DNA from: Serripes groenlandicus
Taxonomy: Eukaryota > Mollusca > Bivalvia > Cardiida > Cardiidae
Length of the DNA: 64,000 nucleotides
NCBI GenBank assembly: GCA_031761405.1
Contig: JASEVX010000008.1
Location: 43,293,733 to 43,357,732 of the forward strand
Direction: 5' to 3'
The position numbers were made by a program, and so were the translations under genes. This document shows, one piece after another, positions 33,155 through 43,770 of the stretch. The notes under the pieces are model-generated. The model was given only the letters and a program-made list of their open reading frames with translations, was not told the DNA's origin and did not search any database. Numbering within the stretch: position 1 is the stretch's first letter; each line of letters begins with the position of its first letter.

Positions 33155-33455
33155 CCGGTAGCTCAATCGGTTACGACGAGGGTTGTTAATCCGGGGAGTT
33201 TGAGTTCGAACACCAGCTCGGCCAACATTCTTTCCGACGTTTGACAAAAGACACTGTGACAAGCGTCATTCGTCTTTAACCAATGGGCTAACAGTTTAAG
33301 TGGAAAAGCAGCCAGTTGCTTGGTGAGTATGTTGTGTGGGGTACTGGTGTGAGAAAACTAGGAAACATATGAGTAGGTAAACTGGCCGCCGTGATACAAC
33401 TGAAACATTGTTGAAAACAGCGTTTAACCCCAATCAATCAGTATTTATCACATAG
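33155..33455 (+). mobile_element. tRNA-derived SINE (family 2), best copy
   Basis: The tRNA-like head is CCCCGGTAGCTCAATCGG (A-box) with TTGTTAA in the anticodon region (Asn-like) and a TTTGAGTTCGAACACC B-box. The body has TCCGACGTTTGACAAAAG, CAAGCGTCATTCGTCTTT, CCAATGGGCTAACAG and GCAGCCAGTTGCTTGG. The tail has CTGAAACATTGTTGAAAAC and GTTTAACCCCAATCAATCAG. It has no ORF, and its movement would depend on a LINE. Confidence 0.75.
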
Positions 33456-34089
33456 GACTGATTTGTCTTCAAACGTTACTACAGTAGACGACTTTTTAAG
33501 TTTTGGAAACAGTTGGAATTTGGGGAGAGAGGAGATATTACTTGTATTGAACATTTCCTCCATTTACAAAAGTGTTTTCTCCAAACGTATAAAATGTGTT
33601 TCTTTACGACAATATTCTCTATAGTGTATCATTAAGACATTTCAGACGTTCAAACGTTTGTAAAAAGTTAAAAACAGAATAAAATGGAAAAACATCATCA
33701 TTCTAAATTTGAACAACTCAGCAATCAATCACCAGATTCTAGAAAACCTTACTTGATACAAATCTCGCGATATGCTTTGCTCGTTTTGTGCAAATACTTA
33801 ACAATTAAAAATATTTATAATTTTCCCACTTACAACTAATAAGCAGCAGACGACTTTGAAAACCTATTGGCAAAATGTATGTAATTAAAAAACAAAACAA
33901 GACAACCCCCTAATTGATTATAATTAAAAATATAGTGGCAAAAAAAGAAAGTGTTCATCATGAGCATTCTCCTTTCTGCAGAGGCGTCAAAATACGTCTA
34001 AAAGTAAAGATTGTATTTATCACACACTTTTCTTTACCTGAAACTGTTTACTGCCAGTCATATTTTGTTCAAGGTACCGCGCAGACAGG

Positions 34090-34215
34090 CTTTTTGGTAC
34101 CATTATGTAAGTAGCCGGCGGCTACCAAACTGGCCATACCACTGGGATTTGAACCTTCGACCTGCCACTCCCGAATCGAATGTCTTTACCAGTAGGTTAT
34201 CGGATCGGACGGAGG
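34090..34215 (-). mobile_element. tRNA-like SINE head, reverse copy
   Basis: On the minus strand, GATAACCTACTGGTAAAGAC (A-box region) and AAGGTTCAAATCCCAG (B-box region) enclose a GATTCGGG loop. A better-preserved copy lies at 36835-36960 within segment copy 2 (GGTTCGAATCCCAG). Confidence 0.55.
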
Positions 34216-34542
34216 GAAAGGGTTAAGTGAAAAAAGTTTACAACTGGAGGTTACATGATAGTGGATATTAATAATCTCTTTTCAGCCGATTTCCGAACGT
34301 CTTTTACATTCTACAGTTGGTGTAACCACTATGTTAATATATTTATAATTGTACAAATAACTGACAATTCGTAAATGATATATTTCAAGAATTGAGTAAT
34401 TAAATTTGCTTCTCATATTTGAGCCCGTTTGTGCGAATGGTATACGTTCGCATTCCTGAACATTATAGATCCAGATCAAATTGTTTAATCAGCTTGAATT
34501 CGTAAAGTTTCAAAAGAGCCTTAAAAATATGAGCGAGATGGA

Positions 34543-34842
34543 ATGTCCTATGACGAGGCCAAGAAAAAGGCAGACTCAAAAATAGTAGCGGAATATACAA
34601 CACATGTCTTACGTATGTATAGCCAACTGCTTCTCCACACAATCCAATTAGAACACGGAGTCATTCACCAACGTGTCATGGAAGATGTGCACGAACTCGT
34701 GTCCGAGGGAAAGATACTAGAACAGGCCATACAGTCGGCCATTAAGAAACACCTTTATTTAAAAGAAGGTATAGTGAAGTCGGAGCACGACGACGTTAGC
34801 GACGACTGTAGCGACGACAGTGATGGTGAAGAAATGCTATAA
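34543..34842 (+). CDS. Small intact frame, 99 aa, acidic tail; possible Polinton-like element gene
   Basis: The frame begins MSYDEAKKKADSKIVAEY. It continues with helix-like sequence (VLRMYSQLLLHTIQLEHG, LVSEGKILEQAIQSAIKK) and ends in an acidic stretch (DDVSDDCSDDSDGEE). An earlier ATG at 34538 is out of frame. The next small frame starts 71 bp downstream on the same strand. Amino-acid composition and the pairing suggest a real short protein, perhaps of the same large DNA element whose ATPase remnant lies at 26-27 kb. I do not know its function. Confidence 0.45.
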   Translation: MSYDEAKKKADSKIVAEYTTHVLRMYSQLLLHTIQLEHGVIHQRVMEDVHELVSEGKILEQAIQSAIKKHLYLKEGIVKSEHDDVSDDCSDDSDGEEML

Positions 34843-34912
34843 GAGGAGTAAGTATGCAGATAATAGATAAGAATATTACTATCACTCGCTGTGTACTTTA
34901 CTACCACCGACG

Positions 34913-35167
34913 ATGGACACAGTAGAAATGTGGACACGACATTTTCAGCGGATGTCTGAAGGGAAACTGAAACCTAATCATAAAGGACAATACGTGGTAG
35001 AAAAAATAAAAATGGCGATGAAAGAACCTACCATTAACTTTGTGACACCTATGGCTCAAGCTGTCGAACAAGCCAAGTCAGAGGTATCAAGGAAAAGACA
35101 ACATATCAGGATTGACAATGCGAGAAATGTACATCGAATGCACGGACCACCTGGACTACGTGACTAA
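34913..35167 (+). CDS. Small intact frame, 84 aa, basic; possible Polinton-like element gene
   Basis: The frame begins MDTVEMWTRHFQRMSEGK. It contains INFVTPMAQAVEQAKSEV and a basic tail (SRKRQHIRIDNARNVHRM). I have a general memory of short proteins opening this way (a W-x-x-HF-x-x-M segment, then a VTP-x-AQ-x-VE-x-AKSE block) in invertebrate genomes next to virus-like elements; that is recollection, not a search. It follows the 99-aa frame on the same strand. Unlike the surrounding remnants it has no internal break. A poly-G run follows at 35189-35200. Confidence 0.5.
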   Translation: MDTVEMWTRHFQRMSEGKLKPNHKGQYVVEKIKMAMKEPTINFVTPMAQAVEQAKSEVSRKRQHIRIDNARNVHRMHGPPGLRD

Positions 35168-35814
35168 ATTATCGGAAGGAAAATGCCGGGGGGGGGGGCC
35201 CTAAATTAACCACGTTCACAACATAACGGAACGGTGGACAGTTATTCATAGACGTCATGGATGGAGTATGCGACGAATTGACAACGATTTTCATCCTGTA
35301 ATGAATCGTGATTTGTAAATTCTGTGTTCAATAAATAGTGTTAGTTATTTTGATTCTGCGAACTACAATACTTGATTATATAATAAAATTGTAGAAACTG
35401 TATTCATTTCTTTGTTTTTCTTTTACCCCAATGCGCTGCTTATTTAAAGTACAAAGTCATGAAAACATTGATCGGATATCTTTCAAATTCGGATTTACTC
35501 ATATCTCGATAGGAGCTTTCGGATGATTTACAAATTGTAAACCTCAATCGACAGAGTTTACGGAACCCTTTTCAACGAGTAGAAACACGACTACATTCGG
35601 ACAAGAAATAAAGGAGCTATCGGCATTTGCGCATTGAGAAGACTTTTGACGCACTTTGAAACAAAGAAATATTCATTTTTAGTGTTTAAAAATCTCTCAT
35701 ATTACATAACACGAAAACGACTGAAAATGTTATCAACAACCCCGTGTTTAAATGAAAGGTTTTGGTGTCCTCTAACATTTGGTAGCAATAAAAAAATAAA
35801 TAAAAAGTAATCGG
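35168..35814. other. No gene; poly-G run and AT-rich sequence
   Basis: Apart from the G-run at about 35189 there is nothing recognisable. AATAAATAG near 35330 and AATAAAATTG near 35382 could serve as polyadenylation signals for the small genes upstream; this is weak, positional evidence. Confidence 0.35.
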
Positions 35815-37080
35815 TTGTGTTTCTAAACACACATGCGCCTGGTCTAGCGATGTTGGCTCTTAATGCATCTGCACAATCTCACCTTTGTCTTCACTTATGG
35901 CCAAAATGTTATAAAGACATTAAACCTTTCCCACATACAACACATCTGTAGTGAGCAATTTCTCCTTCTGTCAAAATGTTTTCAAAAGTCCTTTGCTGAA
36001 GAGGCTTCAGATTAATCGGAAGAATGATTCCACGTCGGAGTGTCAATAAGGCCCCAAGTTGCCTGACGCGATTCATGTTAAAGCAGAAATAGACTGCGTG
36101 TGCCTAGGAACGAGAAAATATGTTATGAATTATTATTATAACTGTGACGTTCGGTAATTAGGATCAACCTTAGAAACGTCTCGAACATTTAGCGTAGAGC
36201 CCGTCGATTGTGTGTTTTGAACGTGAACTGTCTGATCGAACTGTGCGTCTTCAAAGGCTGATTTGAACCTTTGTTGAGGATTGATGTGCTTTCTTTAGGA
36301 TAGAGTGTTTTGACGGTATTGTGCATTATATGCACTTTAAAATAAATAAGCCTTTGTTAAGCACCGAAATGTATTCAATAGGTTGGCCTTGGGGGTCGTA
36401 TTACAGCTGTATCATTATTTCTACTAACTGGAGATCTTTTCATAGAAAATGTTTATTTTAGTAAGGTTCATTGAAAAGAAAAATATTTTAACTTTTTCCC
36501 ACTTACAAATAATCAGCAGCAGACGACCTTGAAAACCTGTTGGCAAAATGTATGTAATTAAAAAAAAAAGACAACCCCGTATTGAATATAATTGAAGAAA
36601 TAGTGACAAAAGAAGAAATTGTTCATCATGAGCATTTCTCCTTTTGCCACAATGTTTAAAAAAATCATCTGCTGCAGAGGCGTCAAAATAGGTCTATAAG
36701 TAAAGATTGTGTTTATCATAGTGTCGCCACTATTGAAAGGTCCAGTCATTTCTGTATTATAAGACACTTTTTTTACCTGAACATTTTTACTGCCCGAGTC
36801 ATATGTGTTTCAAGGCACCGCGCAGACAGGCTTTTGGTACCATTATGTAAATAGCCGGCGGCTACCAAACTGCCCATACCACTGGGATTCGAACCTTCGA
36901 CCTGCCACTCCCGAATCGAATGTCTTAACCAGTAGGCTATCGAATCGGAAGGAGGAAAAGCGTTATGTGAAAACATTATGCAACCGGAGGTTACATGATG
37001 TTAGATCTCACACACCTCTTTTCAGCCCACCAGTTTCCGAACGTCCTTGACATTCTACATTTGGTGTAAAAACCCACCCG
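35815..37080. repeat. Locally triplicated segment, copy 2 (uninterrupted)
   Basis: This is the longest continuous copy. It runs GTCTAGCGATGTTGGCTC, CATACAACACATCTGTAGTG, GAAGAGGCTTCAGATTAATC, CAGCAGACGACCTTGAAAAC, the tRNA-like reverse unit with GGGATTCGAACC at about 36884, ACCGGAGGTTACATGATG and CATTCTACATTTGGTGTAA. Confidence 0.8.
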
Positions 37081-37446
37081 CCTGCCAAGGACATAAACAC
37101 ATTATAGTGTAACCCAATCACTATGATATGTCATTTACCTGCTATGGCCGACCTTTCAGGGAGCTAAACACACATGCGCCGTGTCTAGCGATGTTGGCTC
37201 TCAATGCATCTGCACAGTCTCACCACTGTCTTCACCTTTGGCCAAAATGTTATATAGACATTAAACCTTTCCCACATACAACACATCTGTAGTGAGCAAT
37301 TTCTCCTTTTGTCAAAATGTTTTCCAAAGTCCTTTGCTGAAGAGGCTTCAGATTAATCGGAAGAATGATTCCACGTCGGAGAGTCAATAAGGCCCCAAGT
37401 CACCTGACGCGATTCATATTAAAGTAGAAATAGACTGTGTGTGCCT
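37070..37446. repeat. Triplicated segment, copy 3, left part
   Basis: It follows copy 2 directly, as a tandem neighbour, with the same GCCTGCCAAGGAC start as copy 1. It breaks off at GTGTGCCTGG, where the GGACATTATCCCC repeats begin. The right part resumes at 43535, with about 400 bp of the unit missing. Confidence 0.75.
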
Positions 37447-37640
37447 GGACATTATCCCCTTCTTAGGAAAGTGCATAGGTGGACATTAGCCCCTTCACAT
37501 GCGGCGTTATCCGCTTCACCTAATTGATGAACGCGGACATTATCCCCTTCACCTAATTGATGAAAGCGGACATTATACCCTTCGTATACGGACATTATTC
37601 CCTTCACAGGATTGCTGAAAGCGAATATTATCCCGTTCGA
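37440..37640 (+). repeat. Left inverted-repeat cluster (GGACATTATCCCC)
   Basis: GGACATTATCCCCTTC-type units recur at about 37446, 37480, 37530, 37569 and 37592, spaced by CACCTAATTGATGAAAGC. The complement cluster lies at 43300-43535. The pair may be the ends of a foldback-type element. Confidence 0.7.
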
Positions 37641-38425
37641 TATTAATAAAGAACATCTATTTAATCTGCACTGGATTAACCCTTTTTCTTTCCCACATCC
37701 CCGATACCTAAGATGACATTGACTACATCAAGGCAATAGTATGGAAAGTCCCTACTCTAATTAGTGACACAAGTAGAACAGTTTGTGAGTAAAGGTGATA
37801 TTGCTAGTTTTGATCAACAACTCCTTCTGTCTCAATATTTTCTTAAATCCTCTGCTGAAAGCGTTTTGAGGTTTTTTTTCTCGCGAAGAACATTATCGAA
37901 TAGTAAAGACAAAAACACGAGAGATATCACATTTTAACAACATACCTTATTTTCAAATAATATATCTATAGGTGCTACCTATTTACGAAGAACCGTGAGA
38001 TGATTGTAATCAAAACTTAAAAAGCAAACTTTGGCCATAACAAACGCGATGTTCGTTAAAAAAACCAATTACATGGTCACAAAATGTTCGGAATTCATAT
38101 TGCTGAAGTCTATTATTACGAACAGAAAATAATAAAGTAAAGACTTTATTGCGGGAAACAACGTCGCTCGATTTGACAATATGCAAAAATGAAATGTTAC
38201 ATGTATGGAAATGACATCACGTCGTTCTTTGGCTACGGTACATTCAAAATCTATGTTCTGTCGTCGAATTGCGTTCGTCTTTTTATTAAGAACGAGAAAC
38301 AATATTTCGTTCACCGTTCCATTTATTTTTAAACTTTTTTGTACAAAAGTTAGATCACACGAAAATAACACAGCACATTTATGACCCTATTAAAATGTCG
38401 ATTTAGAATTTTGATTTTTTTTTAA
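37641..38425. other. Left inner part of the bracketed region; reverse dispersed repeat
   Basis: 37960-38300 is a reverse match to 61870-62645. Shared features are ATAGGTAGCACCTAT near 37975 and, on the minus strand, GTAGCCAAAGAACGACGTGA near 38235. The 100-residue minus frame at 38069-38371 is part of this repeat. Nothing else was recognised. Confidence 0.5.
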
Positions 38426-38647
38426 CCCTTTCCCTCATATAGACGCTTGCTGACGCCTCTGCAGCAGACGGCATTTTGAAAACATAGTGACAAAAGAAGA
38501 AATTGCTCAAAACGAGCAATTTCTCCTTTTGCCACAATGTTTTCTACTTTTAGTCATAGGTTATCCATTCAATTATAGTGATTTTCTATTTTTTGACAAA
38601 GTATGTTCAAAGTCGTCTGCTACAGAATTGTCATATGAGGGAAAGGG
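38426..38647. mobile_element. piggyBac-like MITE, full copy with TTAA target sites
   Basis: It is flanked by TTAA at 38422-38425 and 38648-38651. The ends are CCCTTTCCCTCATATAGACG and the inverted TCATATGAGGGAAAGGG. Inside are CCTCTGCAGCAGACGGC, GAAAACATAGTGACAAAAG, a hairpin AAATTGCTCAAAACGAGC followed by AATTTCTCCTTTTGCCAC, and GTCGTCTGCTACAG. TTAA targets and CCC ends are piggyBac traits. There is no transposase. It is the most frequent repeat in the window. Confidence 0.75.
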
Positions 38648-38651
38648 TTAA

Positions 38652-39000
38652 CTAGACGACAACGAGATTCAGTCAATGTTTCATTTCAGAAAGCTTCATG
38701 GGTTATGAAAACAAATGCTCACCTGTTACCTTTGAACGAAAAAAGCATTTATGGTTTTTTTTCGTATAAATTACAGATTGGGAAACAAGTATATTTCTTC
38801 GAATAAGCACAATAAATAGCACATACTATAAAATGAACACAGAGAAAGAACACAGCGAAAGCTATTTCACTTAAGTTACTTCGTAAGTCTGATCAGGGTG
38901 AGTGTTTTAAATTTAATTGAACAACCATGGTCTACTGTTAGAACCAATAGTGTTTAAAAATTGTTTAGTATAGGTAATTATAGGCAAACTGTTAAACACA
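38652..39000. other. No gene; upstream of the LINE
   Basis: AT-rich sequence that may contain the 5' end of the LINE, but no boundary or target-site duplication could be located. Confidence 0.35.
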
Positions 39001-39058
39001 TAAATTTCGGATTAAATATTTGAAATGAAAATCCAGTAATTGTTCTATTAGCACAAAA

Positions 39059-39740
39059 TTGAACAAGCTCGAGACAAAAGTAACAGAAATTGACAAAAGA
39101 GTGGTTGAAGTAGAAAAGTCGAGCTCCTTTATAAGTCAGAATTTTGATAACCAATCAGAAAAAATGAAAACAGCAAAAGACCAAGTAAAAACTCTACAAG
39201 ATTCATGCAACTCGCTAAAAAAACCCATACAATCCCTTGAAATTCAACAAAATCAAACAACGAGCAAGGTTACAGACAATGAATACCGGTCAATGAGAGA
39301 AAACCTGATTTTTTTATGGAATAGAGGAAACCAAACCTAATAGTGCGAGTCAAGAACCGGAAAGGTGTGAAGCCATAGTAAAAGAGTTCATCAAAAAGAA
39401 CCTAGAAATCGATGCTGATCAAATGATCTTCGATCGCGCTCACAGATTAGGCGATTTTCATCGGTCAAAGAAACCCCGCCCTATTATTGTGAAGTTTCAT
39501 TACTACCACGACAGAGAAAAGATTCGAAGTAATGCATTTCCGAAAAAAGTTATACTCAACCAAAATAATTATGGTGTTGGCGTACAGCTTCCCAAAGAGT
39601 GGAGAGATTCTCGCAAAAAATTGTATCCCATCATGCACTCAGAGAAGAGCAAGGGTAACAAGGTGAAATTCATCAGTGATAAACTCTATATTAACGGTCA
39701 TGTGTACAAACCACGAGAGAACCCACATCCAAATAAATAA
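39059..39740 (+). pseudogene. LINE ORF1 (coiled coil and RNA-binding domain), frameshifted
   Basis: The first part, 39059 to about 39310, is heptad-rich (LETKVTEIDKRVVEVEK, then LQDSCNSLKK) and forms a coiled coil. It breaks in a T-run near 39310. The second part reads on another frame to 39740: AIVKEFIKKNLEID, MIFDRAHRLGDF, KPRPIIVKFHYYHDREKIR and DKLYINGHVYKP. This is the RNA-recognition and C-terminal domain pattern of L1-type ORF1 proteins. No ATG opens the first part. The TAA stop at 39738-39740 is directly followed, in the same frame, by ORF2. Confidence 0.8.
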
Positions 39741-42700
39741 AGGTGTCATGAAGAACAAATTGACATTATTTCCCGGAACGTAAATGGACTCGTCCGAAAA
39801 TTAGCAGACGCTGATTTTTTGAACATTATAAACAGTCATGATGTCGTTGTACTATCAGATACTTGGCTTAACCCCAAAACTCTATATAATTTGAAAGTTA
39901 AGGGTTATTGTTCTCATCATTTGTATGGTAATAAGTCACCCTTTACAAAGAAAGGTAGATATATTGGAGGTATTTCTATCTATTATAAGAACTGCTTTAG
40001 TGAGACAATTCAAATCATTGAAAAGGATCAGTGTGGAATAGTTTGGCTAAAGATGTGCAAACAATTGTTCCATTTTAATGTCGATGTATTCTTATGCAGT
40101 GTTTATATACCTCCGCATGGTTCAACCATATTGAATTATATTGATATAGATATGTTCGAACTGATTGAACTGGGCATAGAGAAATATAAATTAAAAGGTA
40201 CAGTTCTTATTGTAGGAGATTTAAATAGTAGATCATCTGTAGAAAAAGATTATTTAACATTTGATAGATACTTAGATAACAATTTTATGTTAAACAATAG
40301 TGTTAATATCACATCCCGTGTAAACAAAGATCAGATACTTGACGCAAATGGAAAACGTTTAATCCAATTATGTAAAAACATGGAATTACTTATCGGTAAT
40401 GGTCGATTGTGCAATGAAAATGGAAGTCACACCTTTTTATGTAAAAACGGCTCCAGTGTTGTTGATTATCTTATACTTAAACACGATGACTTTACACACA
40501 TTAATACATTTTACGTAATGTCACCTAACGAATTTTCAGATCACTGCGCACTGCATATTTGCATACAATGTAAACTCCCGCGAAACATATCACGTGATCA
40601 AGCTAATATACAAGAGCCATATTTATCATGGGATGAAAGCCTAATTACTACATTTCGGTGTCATCTTATTGAAAATCATAACCACCTTCAAAATATATTG
40701 ACAACATACATACTAATTCAATTGATGAAACAGTACAACTGTTTACAACACATATGCACAACAATGCATTCTGCGTGTTTGGTAACGAAAGAAAAAACAA
40801 TCACAATTATGTAACACGTGAGCAGAAAAATAAATGGTTTAATAAAGACTGCTATTCCTCTCGTAAAGAATTTAGTAAAGCAAGAAATGCGTATCTGAGA
40901 AACAAATGTATAGAAAATAAAAACGTTTTCCTAGACAGAGAAAGGCTATATATTAACACAAAACGCAAATGTAAAAACAATTCGCAAAAACAGAAGGTGT
41001 GCGCGTGTCAAAATTAGCAAAATCGAATCCAAAGTCATTTTGGAAAAATGTCAAAACTCAATATAATACAAAAAAATGCGATTCCGAGAATATATCGATC
41101 AATGATATGTACTCACATTTTAATGATCTATATGGCCCTCAGCCACAACAAAACACGAATAATGCAACACATGATGATAGTTACTTATATGACAATGATC
41201 TAGATGTAAATATTACAGAATCGGAGATAAGAAATGCTGTATTTTCACAAAATAACTCTAAAAGCCCAGGCACAGATCATTTAATTGCCGAAGTTTTCAA
41301 AAGTTCATATGATATTATTGCTCCATTACTTGTAAGTCTACAACATAATTTTTAATGAAGGTATTTTTCCAAATAGTTGGGGAGAAGGCATAATCATACC
41401 CATATTTAAGGGAGGAAACCCTGATGCTAAAAACTTTAGAGGGATAACTCTTAATAATATAATTTCAAAAATTTACTCAAAATTACTTATTACAAGACTT
41501 ACTAAGTGGTCTGAAAAACATGAACGGTTGATAATCAATTTGGCTTCCAAAAGGGAAAATCTACGGTAGATTGTATCTTCATTTTGCACTCCTTGATAAT
41601 GAAAACCTTAGCCGACAAGAAAAAACTCTACGTAACTTTTCTAGACTGGGAAAAGATGTTTGACAAAATAGATAGAGTATGTTTGTGGCAGAAACTACTT
41701 AATGAAAACGTTAGTACTAAATTTGTAAATGCTCTTAAATCAATGTATAGCACTGTTAAATCATATGTACGATATAATTCCGAAACATCTGAATATATAT
41801 ATTCAAACATCGGTGTTAAACAAGGAGACCCAGCTAGCAGCATATTATGTTTATTTTTCTTAAATTACATTTTAAACAACATTAGCTGCAATATAGAGGG
41901 TATATTTTGCATTGATGATATACATTTGTTTTTGTTACTTTTTGCGGATGACGCGGTTGTATTTTCGCAGGATCCAAAATCTCTACAATCTATCTTAAAC
42001 GACATAGAACATTATTGTAATGAATGGCATTTACGTCTTAATGCAAAAAATACTAAAATCATGATATTCGAGAACGGGCGGCACACTAACTACAATTTTT
42101 CCTTGTATAACTCGCCAGTAGAATGTGTGAGTTCATTTAAATATCTTGGTGTACAACTTTTTAAAAACGGGAATTGAAATCGTACACAACGTCGTATAGC
42201 TCAGCATGCAGCATTTTCTTTACATAATTTGTTCATGGTCAATAACCAAATAGATTTACCTATATCACAAAAGTTAAAACTATTTGATTCCCTGGTATCA
42301 CCAGTTCTAAACTACGCGGCCGAAATTTGGGGTCATCACCCCGCTCCCGATGTCGAATCCATACACTCACAGTTTTGTAGAAAACTTCTGTGTGTACGTC
42401 GCTCTTCCAATCTAGACAGTCTATACGGAGAATTGGGAAGAATCCCTGTGTCCATACATAGACAATTTATAACTATCAAATATTGGATAAAGATACTCAA
42501 TCAAAATGAAAATTCAATTTTATTCAAAAGCTACATGGTTATGAAATTAGGTTTAGAAAACGATTTGTATTGCACAAAAAATAATTGGGCATTTAACATT
42601 AAACAAATTCTCGATGAATGTGGTCTTGCTTGTATCTTGCATAACCAGTTTAATGTAACAGCTAATTATGAAATGATCAAACAGCGAATTTTAGATATTT

Positions 42701-43023
42701 ACTATCAACATTGGTACTCCTGTATCAATAATTCGAATCGTTTAGAAACGTATTGCTTATTTAAACACGACTTCAAATTTAAAAGTTACCTAGACAACAT
42801 TACAGACTCTTATTTTAGAAAAGCATTCACCCAATTTAGAATATCCTCTCATGAATTAGCAATAGAACGAGGTCGTCACCTACATTTACCGCGAAATAAT
42901 AGAATTTGTCCAAATTGCTCAAATAATCAAATTGAAAATGAATATCATTTCCTACTAATTTGCTCAAAATATTCGGATCTTAGAACTAAATATATTAAAC
43001 GATATTACTATACTTGGCCATAG
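39741..43023 (+). pseudogene. LINE ORF2 (APE endonuclease, reverse transcriptase), broken
   Basis: The endonuclease motifs are RNVNGL (Asn at 39777), SDTWLNP, VGDLNSR (40212), VVDYLIL and SDHCALHI (40536). A frameshift falls at about 40700-40760 and another near 41000. Reverse transcriptase follows: PIFKGGNPDAKNFRGITL (about 41395), a one-base loss near 41533, FLDWEKMFDKIDR, GVKQGDPASS, and the catalytic FADD at 41941-41952. An in-frame TGA (42175-42177) stands where a Trp would be expected in KNGNxNR. The C-terminal part, 42178-43023, has CPNC and a later His/Cys pair (HFLLIC), a zinc-knuckle-like end. The first ATG (39819) lies after the catalytic Asn, so translation must begin upstream of it. 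Confidence 0.85.
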
Positions 43024-43299
43024 TTACGAAAATTCACAAACTTACTCTCCAATAAGTCTATTAGTATTGCTAAAAATATGTCAAAATTTATTTACTATGC
43101 TAATTTGAAAAGAGTCCAGTTTCCCCCATAATTTTCTACATTGTTGAATATTTGTATGTTCTTCTGTAAACAAAAATCCATGTCTTTATTTGTATTTTAT
43201 ACTATAAGCATATTGTTTGTTTAACGCAATAAAATATTTGTATTGTATTGTATTGTATATTAAGAAAATATATAATTTGTTTATTATCGAGTAATTGAA
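43024..43299 (+). other. LINE 3' UTR and tail
   Basis: It carries the CAATAAAATATT signal at about 43226 and a repeated TTGTA tail to about 43258. A short AT-rich stretch separates it from the right inverted-repeat cluster. Confidence 0.6.
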
Positions 43300-43535
43300 G
43301 GCAAACTGTTGAAGGGGCTAATGTCCGCTATGTGAAGGTGCTTATGTTCGTCATCTCATAAATAATGAAGGGGATATTGTCCGCATGTGAAGAGGCTAAT
43401 GTACGCTATGTGAAGGGGCTTATGTCCGTCATCTTATAGATGATGAAGGGGTTAATGTCCGCTATGTGAAAAAGACAAAGGGATAACGTCCGCATAACAA
43501 AGGGGATAATGTCCGGATGGGATGATGTCCGGTTA
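43300..43535 (-). repeat. Right inverted-repeat cluster (GGGGATAATGTCC)
   Basis: GAAGGGGCTAATGTCCGCTA, GAAGGGGATATTGTCCGC, AAGGGGATAATGTCCGG and variants are repeated about eight times, with GTCATCTTATAGATGATGAA spacers. They run opposite to the left cluster at 37440-37640. Confidence 0.75.
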
Positions 43536-43770
43536 CCCAGCAGACGACTTTGAAAACCTGTTGGCAAAATGTATGTAATTCAAAAAAACAAAGACAACCC
43601 CCAATTGAATATAATTGAAAACATAGCGGCAAATGTCTAACGAATCGGAAGGAGGGAAAAGGTTAAGTGAAAACATTATGCAACCGGAGGATACATGATT
43701 GTGGATCTCACAAACCTCTTTTCAGACCACCGATCTCCGAACGTCCTTGACATTCTACATTTGGTGTAAA
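43535..43770. repeat. Triplicated segment, copy 3, right part
   Basis: It resumes at CAGCAGACGACTTTGAAAAC, then GGCAAAATGTATGTAATTC, and jumps near 43635 to ACGAATCGGAAGGAGG, ACCGGAGGATACATGATTG and CATTCTACATTTGGTGTAA. The tRNA-like unit of the other copies is deleted. Confidence 0.75.

Larger units (their letters stand above)
32175..34330. repeat. Locally triplicated segment, copy 1 (interrupted)
   Basis: It starts CCTGCCTGCCAAGGACAT. It includes GTGTCTAGCGATGTTGG, CATACAACACATCTGTAGTG, GAAGAGGCTTCAGATTAATC and, after an interruption at 33080-33820 that contains a SINE, CAGCAGACGACTTTGAAAAC. It ends with a tRNA-like reverse unit and TTCTACAGTTGGTGTAA. Copies 2 and 3 are at 35815-37080 and at 37070-37446 plus 43535-43770. 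Confidence 0.75.
39001..43258 (+). mobile_element. Non-LTR retrotransposon (LINE), APE-type, inactivated
   Basis: The order is ORF1 (coiled coil plus L1-ORF1p-like RNA-binding domain), then ORF2 with APE endonuclease, reverse transcriptase and a C-terminal Cys/His motif. A short 3' UTR ends in AATAAAATA and a (TTGTA)-type tandem tail at 43236-43258. Several frameshifts and at least one in-frame stop make it immobile. No RNase H domain was seen. The clade is not assigned with certainty; the 5' end is approximate. Confidence 0.85.
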
